Numbered from the stretch's first letter, positions 12,794-28,655 are shown. The stretch is 64,000 bases of DNA from Scylla paramamosain (GCF_035594125.1 NC_087191.1:6397967-6461966), one strand, 5' to 3'. Translations and numbers: made by a program. The notes: generated by a model not told the origin, from the letters alone.

Positions 12794-13275
12794 GACACGC
12801 ATTTAGTAAGGTTGTTCTTTTTCTCAATTAAGAATGTTATTCATGAGTTTCAGCATTTTGGTATGTAGAAAACTTCTCCATATACACGAGTTTTTCCGTT
12901 TTTTGCCTTGTGGTTTTTTTTAGAACTATAAAACATTCATTATACACTTTTCTTGCAATGTCCCTTTATTTCCCAATATAGAGTGCTTTGTATCAATTTT
13001 TGCCTTTTTTTTTTGTAGGTAATAAGCTCAAAAACACTCAAAACATACATTTTTGGTAATGTTTTTCTGCTTCTTGATATTGGTTGGTTTGCATCAGTTT
13101 TAGCGTTTTTCTAAGTAAAACACTGAGAGAAACGTTTTTAGTAATTTTCTTTTGGATTCCCACATAGAGTGAGATCCTTATTATTTATCGTTTTGGTGCC
13201 TAACATGGGGAAAAAAACTCAAAAGACAGATTTCTGTTAAGGTCTTTAATTTACTCATATGCGAGGCCTTGCATG
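12794..13275 (-). repeat. Embedded inverted satellite segment, copy A
   Basis: Satellite strand flips at GACACGCATTTAGTAAGG and flips back after CTTGCATG at 13,271-13,275. It spans about five monomers (482 bp). Both junctions are the same in the segments at 22,284, 28,656 and 33,026, so this is one ancestral rearrangement that was copied. Confidence 0.88.
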
Positions 13276-16200
13276 TCTTTTGAGTGTTTTTGAGTGTATT
13301 ACGCAATAAAGCACTAAAAGGAAGGGCAATCACAATACAAATACATGTATTTTGAGTGTTTTTGATCATGTTATCTATATAAACGCTTAAATACATACAA
13401 AGAACCTTATGTTTGGGAAACGAAAGGACATTACGAGAAACGTGTATTGAGTGTTTTTTAAGTTCCTTCAGTACCTAAAAGCTAAAACCCACAAATAACA
13501 CTTTATTTAGAAAAAAAGATAATAATAAAAAAAAATGGGATTTTTTTTTATTTTTTTTGTTATTCATCCAAATAGGTACCGAGATGCCAAAATTCTGCCA
13601 AAATTCAGGGAATTTATGTGGGAAAAAGAACATCATCAAAAAAGTTAATTATAGCTTTTTTTTCGGATTGTTATGCACCAAACCCTAAAGTGCATGCAAA
13701 GCCACCTATATAAGGAAGTTAAACGACTTTACCAGAAACCTGTCTTTTCAGTGTTTTTCAGCATGTTAGGCACCAAAACGATAAATAAAATGGAAGTCAG
13801 TCAATATGTGAATCCAAAACAAAATTACTGAAAACGTGTCTTTTCAGTGTTTTACGTAGAAAAACGCTAAAGCGGATGCAAACCAACCTATATGAAGAAA
13901 TAGAATAACATTACTAAAAAGATATATTTTGAGTGTTTTTGAGCTTGTTACCTACAAAAAAATGAAAAAATGGAAGTAAAGCACTCTATATTAGGAAACA
14001 AAAGGACATTACGAGAAACGTGTATAATGAGTTTTTTTTATAGTTTTAAAAGAACCACAAGGCAATAAACGCAAAAAATCGTGTATATAGAGAAATTTCT
14101 TACATACCAAAATAATGAAATGCATGAATAACACTTTTAATCGATAAACAGAACTATCTTACCAAATTTGTGTATTTTGAGTGTTTTCACATTCTTAGTT
14201 ACGAAAATGCCAAATTACATGCGAAACTACCTTCATGTGAAGGGGTCTTTTTAGTGTTTTTGAGCGTGATATGCAACAAAGCACTAAGAAGCAGAACAAC
14301 AACATTATATGGGATTAAAACCAACTTTTACGAAGAACTTTCCTTTAAGTGTTTTTTAACTCCTTACATACCAAATCGCTAAAACGCATACAAAACACCC
14401 TATATGAAGAAACAGAATAACATTACCAAAAACATGTATTTTGAGTGTTTTTGATCATGTAACCTATAAAAACGCTTAAATACATGTAAAGAACCCTATG
14501 TTTGTATAACAAAAGGACATTAAGAAAATCGTGTATTATGAGTGTTTTAAAGTTCCTTAAGTACCAAAAAGCTAAAACCCACAAATAACTCTTTATAGAG
14601 AGAAAAAATTTTTTTTTTTTTTTTTTATTATTCACCTTCATAGGTACCGAGATGCCAAAATTTGGTAAAATTCATGGAAATTTTATAAAAAAAAATCATT
14701 ATAAAAAAAATAATTTTAGCTTTTTTCCGGAGTTATGTACAAACTCTGAAGTGCATGCAAATCCACCTATATGGGGAAATTACACGACTTTACCAGAAAC
14801 CTGTCTTTTGAGTGTTTTTCAGCAATTTCAACAATATTACTTAAAACGTGTCTTTTCAGTGATTTACGTAGAAAAACACTAAAACGGATGCAAACCAACC
14901 AATATGAAGAAATAGAATAACATTACCAAAAAGATATATTTTGATGTGTTTTCGAGCTTGTTACCTACAAAAAATGCAAAAATGGATGGAAAGCACTTTA
15001 TATTGGTAAAGAAAAGGACATTACGAGAAACGTGTATGAGTGTTTTATAGTTTCACAAGAACCACAAGGTAAAAAACTCAAAAATTCGTGTACATAAAGA
15101 AGTTTCTTACATACCAAAAAGCTGAAACTCATGAATAACACTTTTAATTTTGAAACAGAAAAACCTTACCAAATGTGTGTATTAGAAAAGTTTCTTATAT
15201 ACCAAAATGCTGAAACTCATGAATAACACTTTTAATTAAGAAATAGAACAACCTTACTAAATGCCTGTGTTTTGAGTATTTTTTGACCAAAACCCCAAAT
15301 TCCATGCAAAACAAGCTTTATGTGGGAAAAAAAATGATATTACCAAAAAAGTGTCTTTTGAGTGTTTTTTATTGTGTTAGGCAATAAAGCACTCAAAAGC
15401 AGGGCAATCACATTACATGGGAATAAAAACAACTTTTACCACGAACTTGCCTTTAAGTGTTTATTGAGCTCATTACATACCAAAACGCTAAAACGCATGC
15501 AAAACATCTTTTATGGAGAAACAGAATAAATTTACCAAAAACATATATTTTGAGTGTTTTTGATCATGTTATCTATAAAAACGCTTAAATACATGCAAAG
15601 AACCTTATGTTTGCGAAACGAAAGGACATTACGAGAAATGTGTATTATAAGTGTTTTTAAGTTACATAAGTACCAAAAAGCTAAAATCCACAAATAACAC
15701 TCTTTATTTAGAAAAAAAAGTAAGAAAATAAAAAAATAGGATTTTTTTTTTTTTTTTTTTGTTATTCACCTTCATAGGTACCGAGATGCCAAATTTCTGG
15801 GAAAATTCAGGGCTATTATATCATAAAACAAAAATTATCAAAAAAGTTAATTTTAGCTTTTTTTTCGGACAGTTATGTACCAAACCCTAAAGTGCATCCA
15901 AAGACTCCTATATGAGGAAATTAAACGACCTTTTTGATCATGTTACTAATAAAAACGCTTAAATAAATGCAAAGAACACTATTTTTGGGAAACGAAAGGA
16001 TATTACGAGAAACGTGTATTATGAGTGTTTTTAAGTTCATTAATTACCAAAAAGCTAAAAGCCACAAATAACACTCTTTATTGAGAAACAATAAATAAAT
16101 TTAAAAAATACAATATTTTTTTTTCTTTCTTATTTATCTTCACAGGTACCGAAATGCCAAAATTCTGGCAAAATTCAGGAAATTAAGTGAAATAAGAACA

Positions 16201-19200
16201 TTATCAAAAAAGTTAAATTTAGCTTTTTTTTCGGACTGTTAGGTACCAAACCCCTAAAGTGCATGCAAAGCCACCTATATCGGGAAATTAAACGTCTTTG
16301 CCAGAAAACAGAAATGTTAGGAACCAACACAATAAATAACATGGAAGTCAATCTATATGGGAATCCAAAACAAAATTACTAAAAACGTGTCTTTTCGGTG
16401 TTTTACGTAGAAAAAACGCTAAAACGGATGTAAACCAATAAATATGAAGAAATAAAATAACATTACCAAACAGGTATATTTTGAGTGTTTTTGAAATTGT
16501 TACCTACAAAAAACGCGAAAATGGATGGAAAGCACTCTATATTGGGAAGCAAAAGGACTTTATGAGAAACGTGTATAATGAGTGTTTTATAGTTTCACAA
16601 GAACTACAAGGCAAAAAACGCCAAAACTCGATATATAAAGAAGTTTCTTACATTCCAAAATGCTGAAAACTTGGAACAACACTCTTAATTGAATAACAGA
16701 ACAATCTTACTACATGCGTGTATTTTGAGTGCTTTTCACATCCTTAGTTACCAAAACCCCAAATTGCATGCGAAATAAGCTTTATGTGGGAAAAAAATGA
16801 CATTACCTGAAAAATGTCTCTTGAGGGTTTTTGAGCGTGTTAGGCAATAAAGCACTAAAAAGCAGGGGAATCACATTACATTGGAATAAAACCAATTTTT
16901 AACAAGAACTTGCCTTTAAGTGTATTTGAGCTCCTTATAAACCAAAACACTAAAATGCATGGAAAATACACTTTATGGTGAAACAGAATAACATTACCAA
17001 AAACAAAGTATTTTGAGTGTTTTTGATCATGTTACCAATAAAAACGCATAATTACATGCAAAGAACCCTATTTTTGGGAAATGAAACGACATTACGAGAA
17101 ACGTGTATTATGAGTGTTTTGGAGTTCATTAAGTACGAAAAAGGTAAAAGCCACAAATTTCACTCTTTATTGAGAAAAAAAATAACTAATTAAAAAAATA
17201 CGATTTTTTTTTTCATTCTTATTCATCTTCACAGGTAACGAGGTGCCAAAATTCGGGCAAAGTTCAGGAAATTATAGGAAATAAGAACATTATAAATAAA
17301 TTCAGGAAATTAAGTGAAATAAGAACTTTATCAAAAAAGTTAAATTTAGCTTGTTTTTCGGATTGTTATGTACCAAACCCCTAAAGTGCATGCAAAGCCA
17401 CCTATATGGGGAAATTAAACGTCTTTGCCAGATCCAACACGATAAACCCCAAGGAAGTCAATCTATATGGGAATCGAAATCAATATTACTGAAAATGTGT
17501 CTTTTCGGTGTTTTACGTAGAAAACCGTAAAACGGATGCAAACCAACCAAAATGAAAAAATAGAATAACATTACCAAAAAGGTATATTTTGAGTGTTTTT
17601 GAAATTGTTTCCTAAAAAAACGCAAAAATGGATGGAAAGCACTGTATAATGGCAAGCAAAAGGCACCAAAAATCATGTTAGGCACCAAAGCAATAAATAA
17701 TATGAAAGTCACTCTATATGGAAATCCAAAACAAAATTACTGGATGTGTCTTTTAAAAGATTTACGTAGAAAAACGCTAAAACGGATGCAAACCAACCAA
17801 TATGAAGAAACAGAATAACGTTACAAAAAAAGTATATTTTGTGTGTTTTTGAGCTTGTTACATAAAAAGAAACGCGAAAATGGATGCAAAGCACTCTATA
17901 TAATGAAAAAAAAGGACATAACGAGAAACGTGTATAATGAGTGTTTTATAGTTTCACCAGAATCACATAGCAAAAAACGCAAAAACGTGTCTTTTAATTG
18001 TTTTGAGCACGATAGGCAATAAAGCACTAAAAAGCAGGGCAATCATATTACATTGGAATAACACCAATTTATACCAAAAACTTGCCTTTAAATGTTTTTT
18101 AGCTCCTTATATACAAAACAGCTAAAACGCATGGAAAACACACTTTATGGAGAAACAGAATAACATTACCAAAACATGTATTTTGAGTGCTTTTGATCAT
18201 GTTATCTATAAAAACGCTTAGATACATGCAAAGAACATTATGTTTGGGAAACAAAAGGACATTACGAGAAACGTCTATTATGAGTGTTTTTTAAGTTCCT
18301 TAAGTACCAAAAAGCTAAAACCCACAAATAACACTTTATTTAGAAAATAAAAAGATTAAAAAATTTTAAAAAATAGGATTTTTTTTTTTTTTTTTTATTT
18401 ATCTTCATAAGTACCGAGATGCCAAAATTCTGTGAAAATTCAGGGCAATCATATGATAAAACAATATTATCAAAAAAGTTAATTTCAGCTTTGTTATGTA
18501 CCAAACCTTAAAGTGCATCCAAAGCCTCCTATATGAAGAAATTAAACGACCTTACCAGAAATCTGTGTTTTCAGTGTTTTTAGCATCTTAGGCACCAAAA
18601 CGATAAATAATAAGGAACTGACTCTATATGGGAATCCAAAACAAAGTTACTGAAAACGTGTCTTCTCGGTGTTTTACATAGAAAAACTCTAAAACGGATG
18701 CAAAGCAATCTATATCAAGAAATATAAAAACGTTACTAAAAAGGTATCTTTTGAGTGTTTTTGAGCTTGTTACCTACACAAAACGTGAAAATTCATACAA
18801 AGCACTCTATATTGGGAAACAAAAGGACATTTGCAAGAACAGTGTATAATAAGCGTTTTATAGTTCAAAAGAACCACAAGGCAAAAAACGCAAAATCTCG
18901 TGTATATGGAGAGGTTTCCTAGATACCAAAATGCTAAAACTCATGTATAACACTCTTAATTGAGAAACAGAGCAACCTTACTAAATGCGTGCATTTTAAG
19001 TGCTTTTAACATTCTTAGTTACCAAAACCCCAAATTGCATGTGAAAATAGATTTGTGGGGAAAAAAAAATGATTTACAAGAAAAGTGTCTTTTGAGTGTT
19101 TTTGAGCGTGATAGGGAATAAAGCACTAAAAAGGAGGGCAATCACATTACATTAGAGTAAAACGAATTTTTACCAAGAACTTGCCTTTAAGTGTTTTTGA

Positions 19201-22200
19201 GCTCCTTATATACCAAAACACTAAAACGCATGCAAAACAAACTTTATGGTGAAACAGAATAACATTACCAAAAACATGTATTTTCAGTGTTTTTGATCAT
19301 GTTACCAATAAAAACGCTTAAATACATGCAAAGAACACTATTTTTGGGAAACGAAAGGAGATTACGAGAAACGTGTATTATGAGTGTTTTTAAGTTTATT
19401 AATTACCAAAAAGCTAAAAGCCACAAATAACACTCTTTATTGAAAAACAATAAATAAATAAAAAAAATACGATATTTTTTTTCTTTCTTATTCATCTTCA
19501 CAGGTACCGATATGCCAAACTTCGGGCAAAATTCAGGAATTTATGTAAAATAAGAACATTATCAAAAAAGTTTAATTTAGCTTTTTTTTCGGACTGTTAT
19601 ATACCAAACCCGTAAAGTGTATGCAAAGGCACCTATAAGGATAAATTAAACGTCTTATGAGTGCTTTTCAGCATCTTAGGAACCAACACGATAAATAACA
19701 TGGAAGTCAATCTATATGGGAATCCAAAACAAAATTACTAAAAACGTGTCTTTTCCGTGTTTTACGTAGAAAAACGCTTAAACGGATGCAAACCAACCAA
19801 TATGAAGAAATAAAATAACATTACCAAAAAGGTATATTTTGAGTGTTTTTGAAATTGTTACCTACAAAAAACGCGAAAATGGATGGAAAGCACTCCATAT
19901 TAGGAAGTAAAAGGACATTACGAGAAACGTGTATAATGTGTGTTTTATAGTTACACAATAACTACAAGGCAAAAAAACGTAAAAACTCGTGTATATAGAG
20001 AAGTTTCTTACATTCTAAAATGCTAAAAAACAGGAACAACACTCTTAATTGAGAAACAACTATCTTACTAACACTTGAGTGTTTTTCACATTCTTAGTTA
20101 CCAAAACCACAAATTGCATGCGAAACCAGCTTTATCTGGGAAAAAAATGACATTACCAGAAAAAATGTCTTTTGAGTGTTTTTGAGCGTGTTAGGCAATA
20201 AAGCACTAAAAAGCAACTAACAAGAACTAAAGCACTAACAAGAATTTGCCTTTAAGTGTTTTTGAGCTCCTTATATACCAAAACACTAAAACGCATGCAA
20301 AATACATTTTATGGTGAAACAGAAGAACATTACCAAAAACATGTATTTTGAGTGTTTTTGATCATGTTACAAATAAAAACGCTTAAATACATGCAAAGAA
20401 CCGTATTTTTGGGAAACGAAATGATATTACGAGAAACGTGTATTATGAGTGTTTTTAAGTTTCTTAAGTACCAAAAAAGCTAAAACCCATAAATAACATT
20501 CTTTATAGAGAAAAAAAAACGAGAAAATATATATATTTTTTTTGTTCATCATAGGTATAAGATGCCAAAATTCTGGCAATATTCTTTGGGAATCGATAAC
20601 AAAATTACAGAAAACGTGTCTTTTCGATGTTTTACGTAGAAAAACGCTAAAATAGATGAAAACCAACCAATATGAAGAAATTGAATAACATTACCAAAGA
20701 GGTATATTTTAAGTGTTCTTGAGCTTGTTACCTACAAAAAACGCGAAAATGGATGCAAAACACTCCCTATTGGGAAAGAAAAGTACATTACGAGAAACAT
20801 GTATAATGAGTGTCTTATTATTTTCGGGCAAAAGAACTTGTGGTTCACAAGAACCACAAGGCAAAAAACGCAAAAACTCGTGTATATAAAGAAGTTTCAT
20901 AGATACCAAAATGCTGAAACTCATGAATAAAAATTTTAATTCAGAAACAGAACAACATTAACAAATGCGTTTATTTTGAGTGTTTTTTCACATTCTTATT
21001 TAGCAAAACCCCAAATAGCATGCAAATAGCTTTATGTGGGAAAAAAATGACATTACCAGAAATGTCTTTTGAGTGTTTTTGAGCGTGTTTGGCAATAAAG
21101 CACTAAAAAGCAAGGCAATCATATTACATTGGAATAAAACCAACTTTTACCAAGAACTTGCCTTGAAGTGTTTTTCAGCTCCTTACATACCAAATCGCTA
21201 AAACGCATGTAAAACACTCCTTTATGGAGAAGCAGAATAACATTACCAAAAACAAGTGTTTTTGAGTGTTTTTTAACATGTTACCTATAAAAACGCTTAA
21301 ATACATGCAAAGATCCCTATATTTGGGAAACGAGAGGACATTACGGGAAATGTGTATTATGAATATTTTTAAGTTCCTTAAGTACCAAAACGTTAAAACC
21401 TACAAATAACACTCTTTATAGAGAAAAAACAAAAAAAATAGCATTTTTATTTTTTTGTTATTGATGTTCATAAGTACCACGATACCAAAATTCTGCCAAA
21501 ATTCAGGAAAATTATGTGGAAAATAGAACTTTATCGAAAAAGTTAATTTTACCTTTTTTTTCTTAGTTATGTACCAAACCAAAAAGTGTATGCAAAGCCA
21601 CCTATTTATGAATATTTAACGACTTTACAAGAAACCTGTCTTTTGAGTGTTTTTCCGCATGTTAGGCACCAAAACGATAAATAATATGAAAGTCACTCTA
21701 TATGGAAATCCAAAACAAAATGACTGAAAACGTGTCTTTTAAAAGATTTACGTAGAAAAACACTAAAACGGATGCAAACCAACTAATATGAAAAAATAGA
21801 ACAACATTACCAGAAAAGTATATTTTGTGTGTTTTTGAGATTGTTACATAAAAAAAAACGCAAAAATGGACGCAAAGCACTGTATATTAGGAAAAAAAAA
21901 AAAGGACATAACGAGAAACGTGTATAATGAGTGTTTTATAGTTTCACCAGAATCACAAGGCAAAAAACGCAAAAACTCGTCTGTGTGGAGAAGTTTCTAA
22001 GATACCAAAATGCTGAAACTCATGAATAACACTCTTAATCAAGAAACAGAGCAACCTTACTAAATGCGTGTATTTTTAGTGTTTTTTTTTTTAACTTTCT
22101 TAGTTACCAAAACTCCAAATTCCATGCGAAACTAGCTTTATGTGGGAAAAAAAATGACATTATCAGAAAAGTGTCTTTGAGTGTTTTTGAGCGTGTTAGG

Positions 22201-22283
22201 CACTAAAGCATTAAAAAGCAAGGCAATCACATTACATGGGAATAAAACCAACTTTTACGAAGAACTTGCCTTTTAGTGTTTTT
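13276..22283 (+). repeat. Satellite, 11-mer higher-order array
   Basis: Forward array of ~1.1-kb units with internal deletions and jumps. Useful landmarks are CAGCAATTTCAACAATATTA near 14,820 (a fused monomer), a duplicated partial unit near 17,270-17,345, a junction at 17,650 where GCAAAAGGCACC joins two non-adjacent monomers, and GGGCAAAAGAACTTGTGG near 20,825. The (AAAT)n/poly(T) insert recurs in nearly every unit. No non-satellite sequence was noticed. Confidence 0.88.
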
Positions 22284-22757
22284 GACACGCATTTAGTAAG
22301 GTTGTTCTGTTTCTCAATTAAGAGTGTTATTCATGAGTTTCAGCATTTTGGTATGTAGGAAACTTCTCCATATACACGAGTTCTTGCGTTTTTTGCCTTG
22401 TATTTTAGAACTATAAAACATTCATTATACACTTTTCTCGCAATGTCCCTTTATTTCCCAATATAAAGTGACTTGTATCAATTTTGCGTTTTTTTGTAGG
22501 TAACAAGCTCAAAAACACTCAAAATATACATTTTTGGTAATGTTTTTCTGCTTCTTGATATCGGTTGGTTTGCATGAATTTTAGCGTTTTTCTACGTAAA
22601 ACACTGAGAAGACTTGTTTTCAGTAATTTTCTTTTGGATTCCCACATAGAGTGAGTCCCTTATTATTTATCGTTTTGGTGCCTAACATGCTGAAAATCAC
22701 TCAAAAGACATATTTCTGGTAAAGTCTTTAATTTCCTCATATGCGAGGCCTTGCATG
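22284..22757 (-). repeat. Embedded inverted satellite segment, copy B
   Basis: This is a 474-bp segment with the same left edge (GACACGCATTTAGTAAGG) and right edge (CTTGCATG before TCTTTTGAGTG) as the 12,794 segment, 9,490 bp downstream. Flanking monomers on both sides also match, so the whole neighbourhood was duplicated. Confidence 0.88.
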
Positions 22758-25700
22758 TCTTTTGAGTGTTTTTGAGTGTATTACGCAATAAAGCAGTAAA
22801 AGGAAGGAAAATCACATTACATTGGGAAAAAAACAAATTTTACCAAGAACTTGCTTGCCTTTAAGTTTTTTAAGCTCCTTAAATACCAAAACGCTAAAAC
22901 GCATGCAAAATACATTTTATTGAGAATTAGAATAATATTACCAAATACATGTATTTTGAGTGTTTTTGATCATGTTATCTATAAAAATGCTTAAATACAT
23001 GCAAAGAACCTTATGTTTGGGAAAGAAAAGGACATTACGAGAAACGTGTATTGTTAGTGTTTTTTTAAGTTCTTTCAGTACCTAAAAGCTAAAACCCACA
23101 AATAACACTTTATTTAGAAAAAAAATAAACAAAAAAATTAAAAAAAATGGGAATTTTTTTTTTGTTTGTTATTCATCTAAATAGGTACCGAGATGCCAAA
23201 ATTCTGCCAAAATTCAGGGATTTTATGTGGGAAAAAGAACATCACAAAAAAAGTTAATTATAACTTTTTTTTCGGATTGTTATGTACCAAACCCTAAAGT
23301 GCATGCAAAGCCACCTATATAGGGAAGTTAAACGTCTTTACCAGAAACCTGTCTTTTCAGTGTTTTTCAGCATGTTAGGCACCAAAACGATAAATAATAT
23401 GGAAGTCAGTCAATATGTGAATCCAAAACAAAATTACTGAAAACGTGTTTTTTACATAGTGTTTTTTTTTTACATAGTGTTTTACATAGAAAAACGCTAA
23501 AGCGGATGTAAACCAACCATTATGAAGAAATAGAATAACATTACTAAAAATATATATTTTCAGTATTTTTGAGCTTGTTACCTACAAAAAAATGAAAAAA
23601 AATAGATGTAAAGCACTCTATATTAGGAAACAAAAGGACATTACGAGAAACGTGTATAATGAGTATTTTATAGTTTTAAAAGAACCACAAGGCAATAAAC
23701 GCAAAAAATCGTGTATATAAAGAAATTTCTTACATACCAATATGACGAAATGCATGAATAACACTTTTAATCGATAAACAGAACTACCTTACCAAATTGT
23801 GTATTTTGAGTGTTTTTCACATTCTTAGTTACGAAAATGCCAAATTACATGCGAAACTACCTTCATGTGGGAAAAAAAAACATGACATTACCAAAAAAGT
23901 GTCCTTTTAGTGTTTTCGAGCGTGATATGCAACAAAGCACTAAAAAGCAGAACAATCACATTACATTGGAATAACACCAACTTTTACGAAGAACTTGCCT
24001 TTAAGTGTTTTTTTTTAACTCCTTACATACCAAATCGCTAAAACGCATGCAAAACACCCTATATGGAGAAACAGAATAACTTTACCAAAAACATGTATTT
24101 TCAGTGTTTTTGATCAGGTAACCTATAAAAACGCTTAAATACATATAAAGAACCCTATGTTTTTATAACAAAAGGACATTACGAAAATCGTGTATTATGA
24201 GTGTTTTTAAGTTCCTGAAGTACCAAAAAGCTAAAACCCACAAATAACTCTTTATAGAGAGAAAAGAAATTTTTTTTTCTTATTCATCTTCATAGGTACC
24301 GAGATGCCAAAATTCTGGCAAAATTCATGGAAATTTTGTAAAAAATAATCATTATAAAAAAAATTTAGCTTTTTTCCGGAGTTATGTACAAACTCTGAAG
24401 TGCCTGCAAATCCACTTATATGAGGAAATTACAAAACTTTACCAGAAACCTGTCTTTTGAGTGTTTTTCAGCAATTTCAACAATATTACATAAAACGTGT
24501 CTTTTCAGTAATTTACATAGAAAAACGCTAAAACGGATGCAAACCAACCAATATGAAGAAATAGAATAACATTACCAAAAAGATATATTTTGATGTGTTT
24601 TTGAGCTTACCTACAAAAAATGCAAAAATGGATGGAAAGCACTTTATATTGGCAAAGAAAAGTATATTACGAGAAACATGTATGAGTGTTTTATAGTTTG
24701 ACAAGAACCACAAGGTAAAAAAAACTCAAAAACTCGTGTACATAAAGAAGTTTCTTACATACCAAAAAGCTGAAACTCATGAATAACACTTTTAATTTTG
24801 AAACAGAAATACCTTACCAAATGTGTGTGTTAGAAAAGTTTCTTACATACCAAAATGCTGAAACTCGAGAATAACACTTTTAATTAAGAAATAGAACAAC
24901 CTTACTAAATGCCTGTGTTTTGAGTATTTTTTGACATTCTTAGTTACCAAAACCCCAAATTCCATGCAAAACTAGCTTTATGTGGGAAAAAAATGATATT
25001 ACCAGAAAAGTGTCTTTTCAGTGATTTTGAGCGTGTTAGGCAAAAAAGCACTAAAAAGCAATGCAATCACAGTACATGGGAATAAAAACAACTTTTACGA
25101 AGAACTTGACTTTAAGTGTTTTTGAGCTCATTACATACTAAAACGCTAAAACGCATGCAAAACACCTTTTATGGAGAAACAGAATAAAATTACCATGTTA
25201 TCATGTTATCTATTAAAACGCTTAAATACATGCAAAGAACCTTATGTTTGCAAAACGAAAGGACATTACAAGAAATGTGTATTATAAATGTTTTTAAGTT
25301 CTTTAAGTACCAAAAACCTAAAACCCACAAATAACACTTTATTTAGAAAAAAAGTAAGAAAAATAAAAAAATAGGTTTTTTTTTGTTATTCATCTTCATA
25401 GGTACCGAGATGCCAAAATTCTGGGAAAATTCAGGATTATTATATCATAAAACAAAAATTATCAAAAAAGTTAATTTTACCTTTTTTTCGGACAGTTATG
25501 TACCAAACCCTAAAGTGCATCCAAAAACTCCTATATGAGGAAATTAAACGACCTTACCAGAAATTTGTTTTATAAGTGTTTTTCAGCATGTTAGGCAACA
25601 AAACGATAAATACTAAGGAACTCACTCTATATGAGAATCCAAAACAAAATTGCTGAAAACGTGTTTTTTCTTTGTTTTACGTATAAAAGCGCTAAAACGG

Positions 25701-28655
25701 ATGCAAACCTACCAATATCAAGAAATAGCAAAACATTACCAAAAAAGTATATTTTGAGTGTTTTTGAGCTTGTTACCTACAAAAAACGCGAAAATTGATG
25801 CAAAGCACTCTATATTGGGAAACAAAAGGACATTGCAAGAAAGGTGTATAATGAGTGTTTTATAGTTCAAAAGAACCACAAGGCAAAAAACGCAAAGTCT
25901 TGTGTATATGGAGAGGTTTCTTAACTACAAAAATGCTAAAACTCATGTATAACACTCCTAATTGAGAAACAGAACAAACTTATTAAATGCATGTATTTTG
26001 AGTGCTTTTCACATTCTTAGTTAGCAAAACCCCAAATTGCATGCGAAAATAGATTTGTGGGAAAAAAAATGACTACCAGAAAAGTGTCTTTTGAGTGTTT
26101 TTGAGCGTGATAGCCAAAAAAGCACTAAAAAGGAGGGCAATCACATTACATTGCAGGAAAACAAATTTTTACCAAGAACTTGCCTTTAAGTGTTTCTGAG
26201 CTCCTTATATACCAAAACACTAAAACGCATGCAAAACACTTTTTATGGTGAAACAGAATAACATTACCAAAAACATGTATTTTGAGTGTTTTTGATCATG
26301 GTATCATGTTATCAATAAAAATGCAAAGAACACTATTTTTGGGAAACGAAAGGAGATTACGAGAAACGTGTATTATGAGTGTTTTTAAGTTCATTAATTA
26401 CCAAAAAGCTAAAACTTACAAATAACACTCTTTATTGAGAAATAATAAATAAATAAAAAAAATACAATATTTTTTTTCTTTCTTATTCATCTTCACAGGT
26501 ACCGAAATGCCAAAATTCGGGCAAAATTCAGGAAATTATGTGAAATAAGAACATTATCAAAAAAGTTAAATTTAGCTTTTTTCTCGGACTGTTAGGTACC
26601 AAACCCCTAAAGTGCATGCAAAGCCACCTATATAATTAAATGTCTTTGCCAGAAAACGGTCTTATGAGTGTTTTTCAGCATGTTAGGAACCAACACGATA
26701 AATAACATTGAACTCAATCTATATGGGAATCCAAAACAAAATTACTAAAAAAGTGTCTTTTCGGTGTTTTACGTAGAAAAACGCTAAAACGGATGCAAAC
26801 CAACCAATATGAAGAAATAAAATAACATTACCAAAAAGGTATATTTTGAGTGTTTTTGAAATTGTTACCTATAAAAAACGCGAAAATGGATGGAAAGCAC
26901 ACTATATTGGGAAGCAAAAGGACATTATGAGAAACGTTTATAATGAGTGTTTTATAGTTTCACAAGAACTACAAGGCAAAAAACACAAAAACTCGTGTAT
27001 ATAGACAAGTTTCTTACTTTCCAAAATACTGAAAATCTGGAACAACACTCTTAATTGAGAAACAGAACAATCTTACTAAATGCGTGTATTTTGAGTGCTT
27101 TTCACATCCTTAGTTACCAAAACCCCAAATTGCATGCGAAACAAGCTTTATGTGGGAAAAAAATGACATTACCAGAAAAATGTCTCTTGAGTGTTTTTGA
27201 GCGTGTTAGGCAATAAAGCACTAAAAAGCAGAGCAATCACATTACATTGGAATAAAACCAATTTTTAACAAGAACTTGCCTTTAAGAGTATTTGAGCTCC
27301 TTATATACCAAAACTCTAAAAAGCATGCAAAATACACTTTATGGTGAAACAGAATAACATTACCAAAAACAATGTATTTTGAGTGTTTTTGATCATGTTA
27401 CCAATAAAAACGCTTAATTACATGCAAAGAACCCTATTTTTGGGAAATGAAAGGACATTACGAGAAACGTGTATTATGATTGTTTTTAAGTTCATTAAGT
27501 ACGAAAAAGCTAAAAGCCACAAATTTCACTCTTTATTGAGAAAAAAAAATAATTAAGAAAATACAATTTTCTTTTTCATTCTTATTCATCTTCACAGGTA
27601 ACGAGGTGCCAAAATTCAGGCAAAGTTCAGGAAATTATATGAAATAAGAACATTATCAAAAAAGTTAAATTTAGCTTTTTTTTCGGATTGTTATGTACCA
27701 AACCCCTAAAGTGCATGCAAAGCCACCTATATGGGGAAATTAAACGTCTTTGCCAGAAAACTGTCTTATGAGTGTTTTTCAGCATGTTAGGAACCAACAC
27801 GATAAAACCCAAGGAGGTTAATCTATATGGGAATCTAAAACAAAATTACTGAAAACGTGTCTTTTCGGTGTTTTACGTAGAAAACCCTAAAACGGATGCA
27901 AACCAACCAAAATGAAGAAATAGAATAACATTACCAAAAATGTATATTTTGAGTGTTTTTGAAATTGTTATCTACAAAAAAAGCGAAAATGGATTGAAAG
28001 TACTCTATATTGGGAAGCAAAAGGCACCAAAAAGCATGTTAGGCATTAAAACGATAAATAATATGAAAGTCACTCAATATGGAAATCTAAAACAAAATTA
28101 CTGGAAACGTGTCTTTTAAAAGATTTACGTAGAAAAACGCTAAAACGGATGCAAACCAACCAATATGAAGAAATAGAAAAAACATTACCAAAAAAGTATA
28201 TTTTGTGTTTTTGAGCTTGTTACATAAAAAGAAACGCGAAAATGGATGGAAAGCACTCTATATTAGGAAAAAAAAAAAAAAGGACATAACGAGAAACGTG
28301 TATAATGAGTGTTTTATAGTTTCACCAGAATCACAAGGCAAAAAAAGCAAAAACTCGACTGTATGGAGAAGTTTCTAAGATACCAAAATACCGAAACTCA
28401 TGAATAACACTCTTAATCAAGAAACAGAACAACCTTAATAAATGCGTGTATTTTGAGTATTTTTTTACATTCTTAGTTACCAAAACCGCAAATTCCATGC
28501 GAAACTAGCTTTATGTGGGAAAAAAATGACATTGCCAGAAAAGTGTCTTTGAGTGTTTTTGAGCGTGTTAGGCAATAAAGTACTAAAAAGCAGGGTAATC
28601 ACATTACATGGGAATAAAACCAAATTTTACGAAGAACTTGCCTTTTAGTGTTTTT
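22758..28655 (+). repeat. Satellite, 11-mer higher-order array
   Basis: Forward array. The part to ~26,000 tracks 13,276-16,000 closely, sharing AGTCAGTCAATATGTGAATC (13,793 and 23,405) and the fused monomer CAGCAATTTCAACAATATTA near 24,468. The later part tracks ~16,000-18,000, including the GGCACC jump near 28,020 that matches 17,650. It contains a local duplication of TTTACATAGTGTTTT at ~23,450-23,485. Confidence 0.87.
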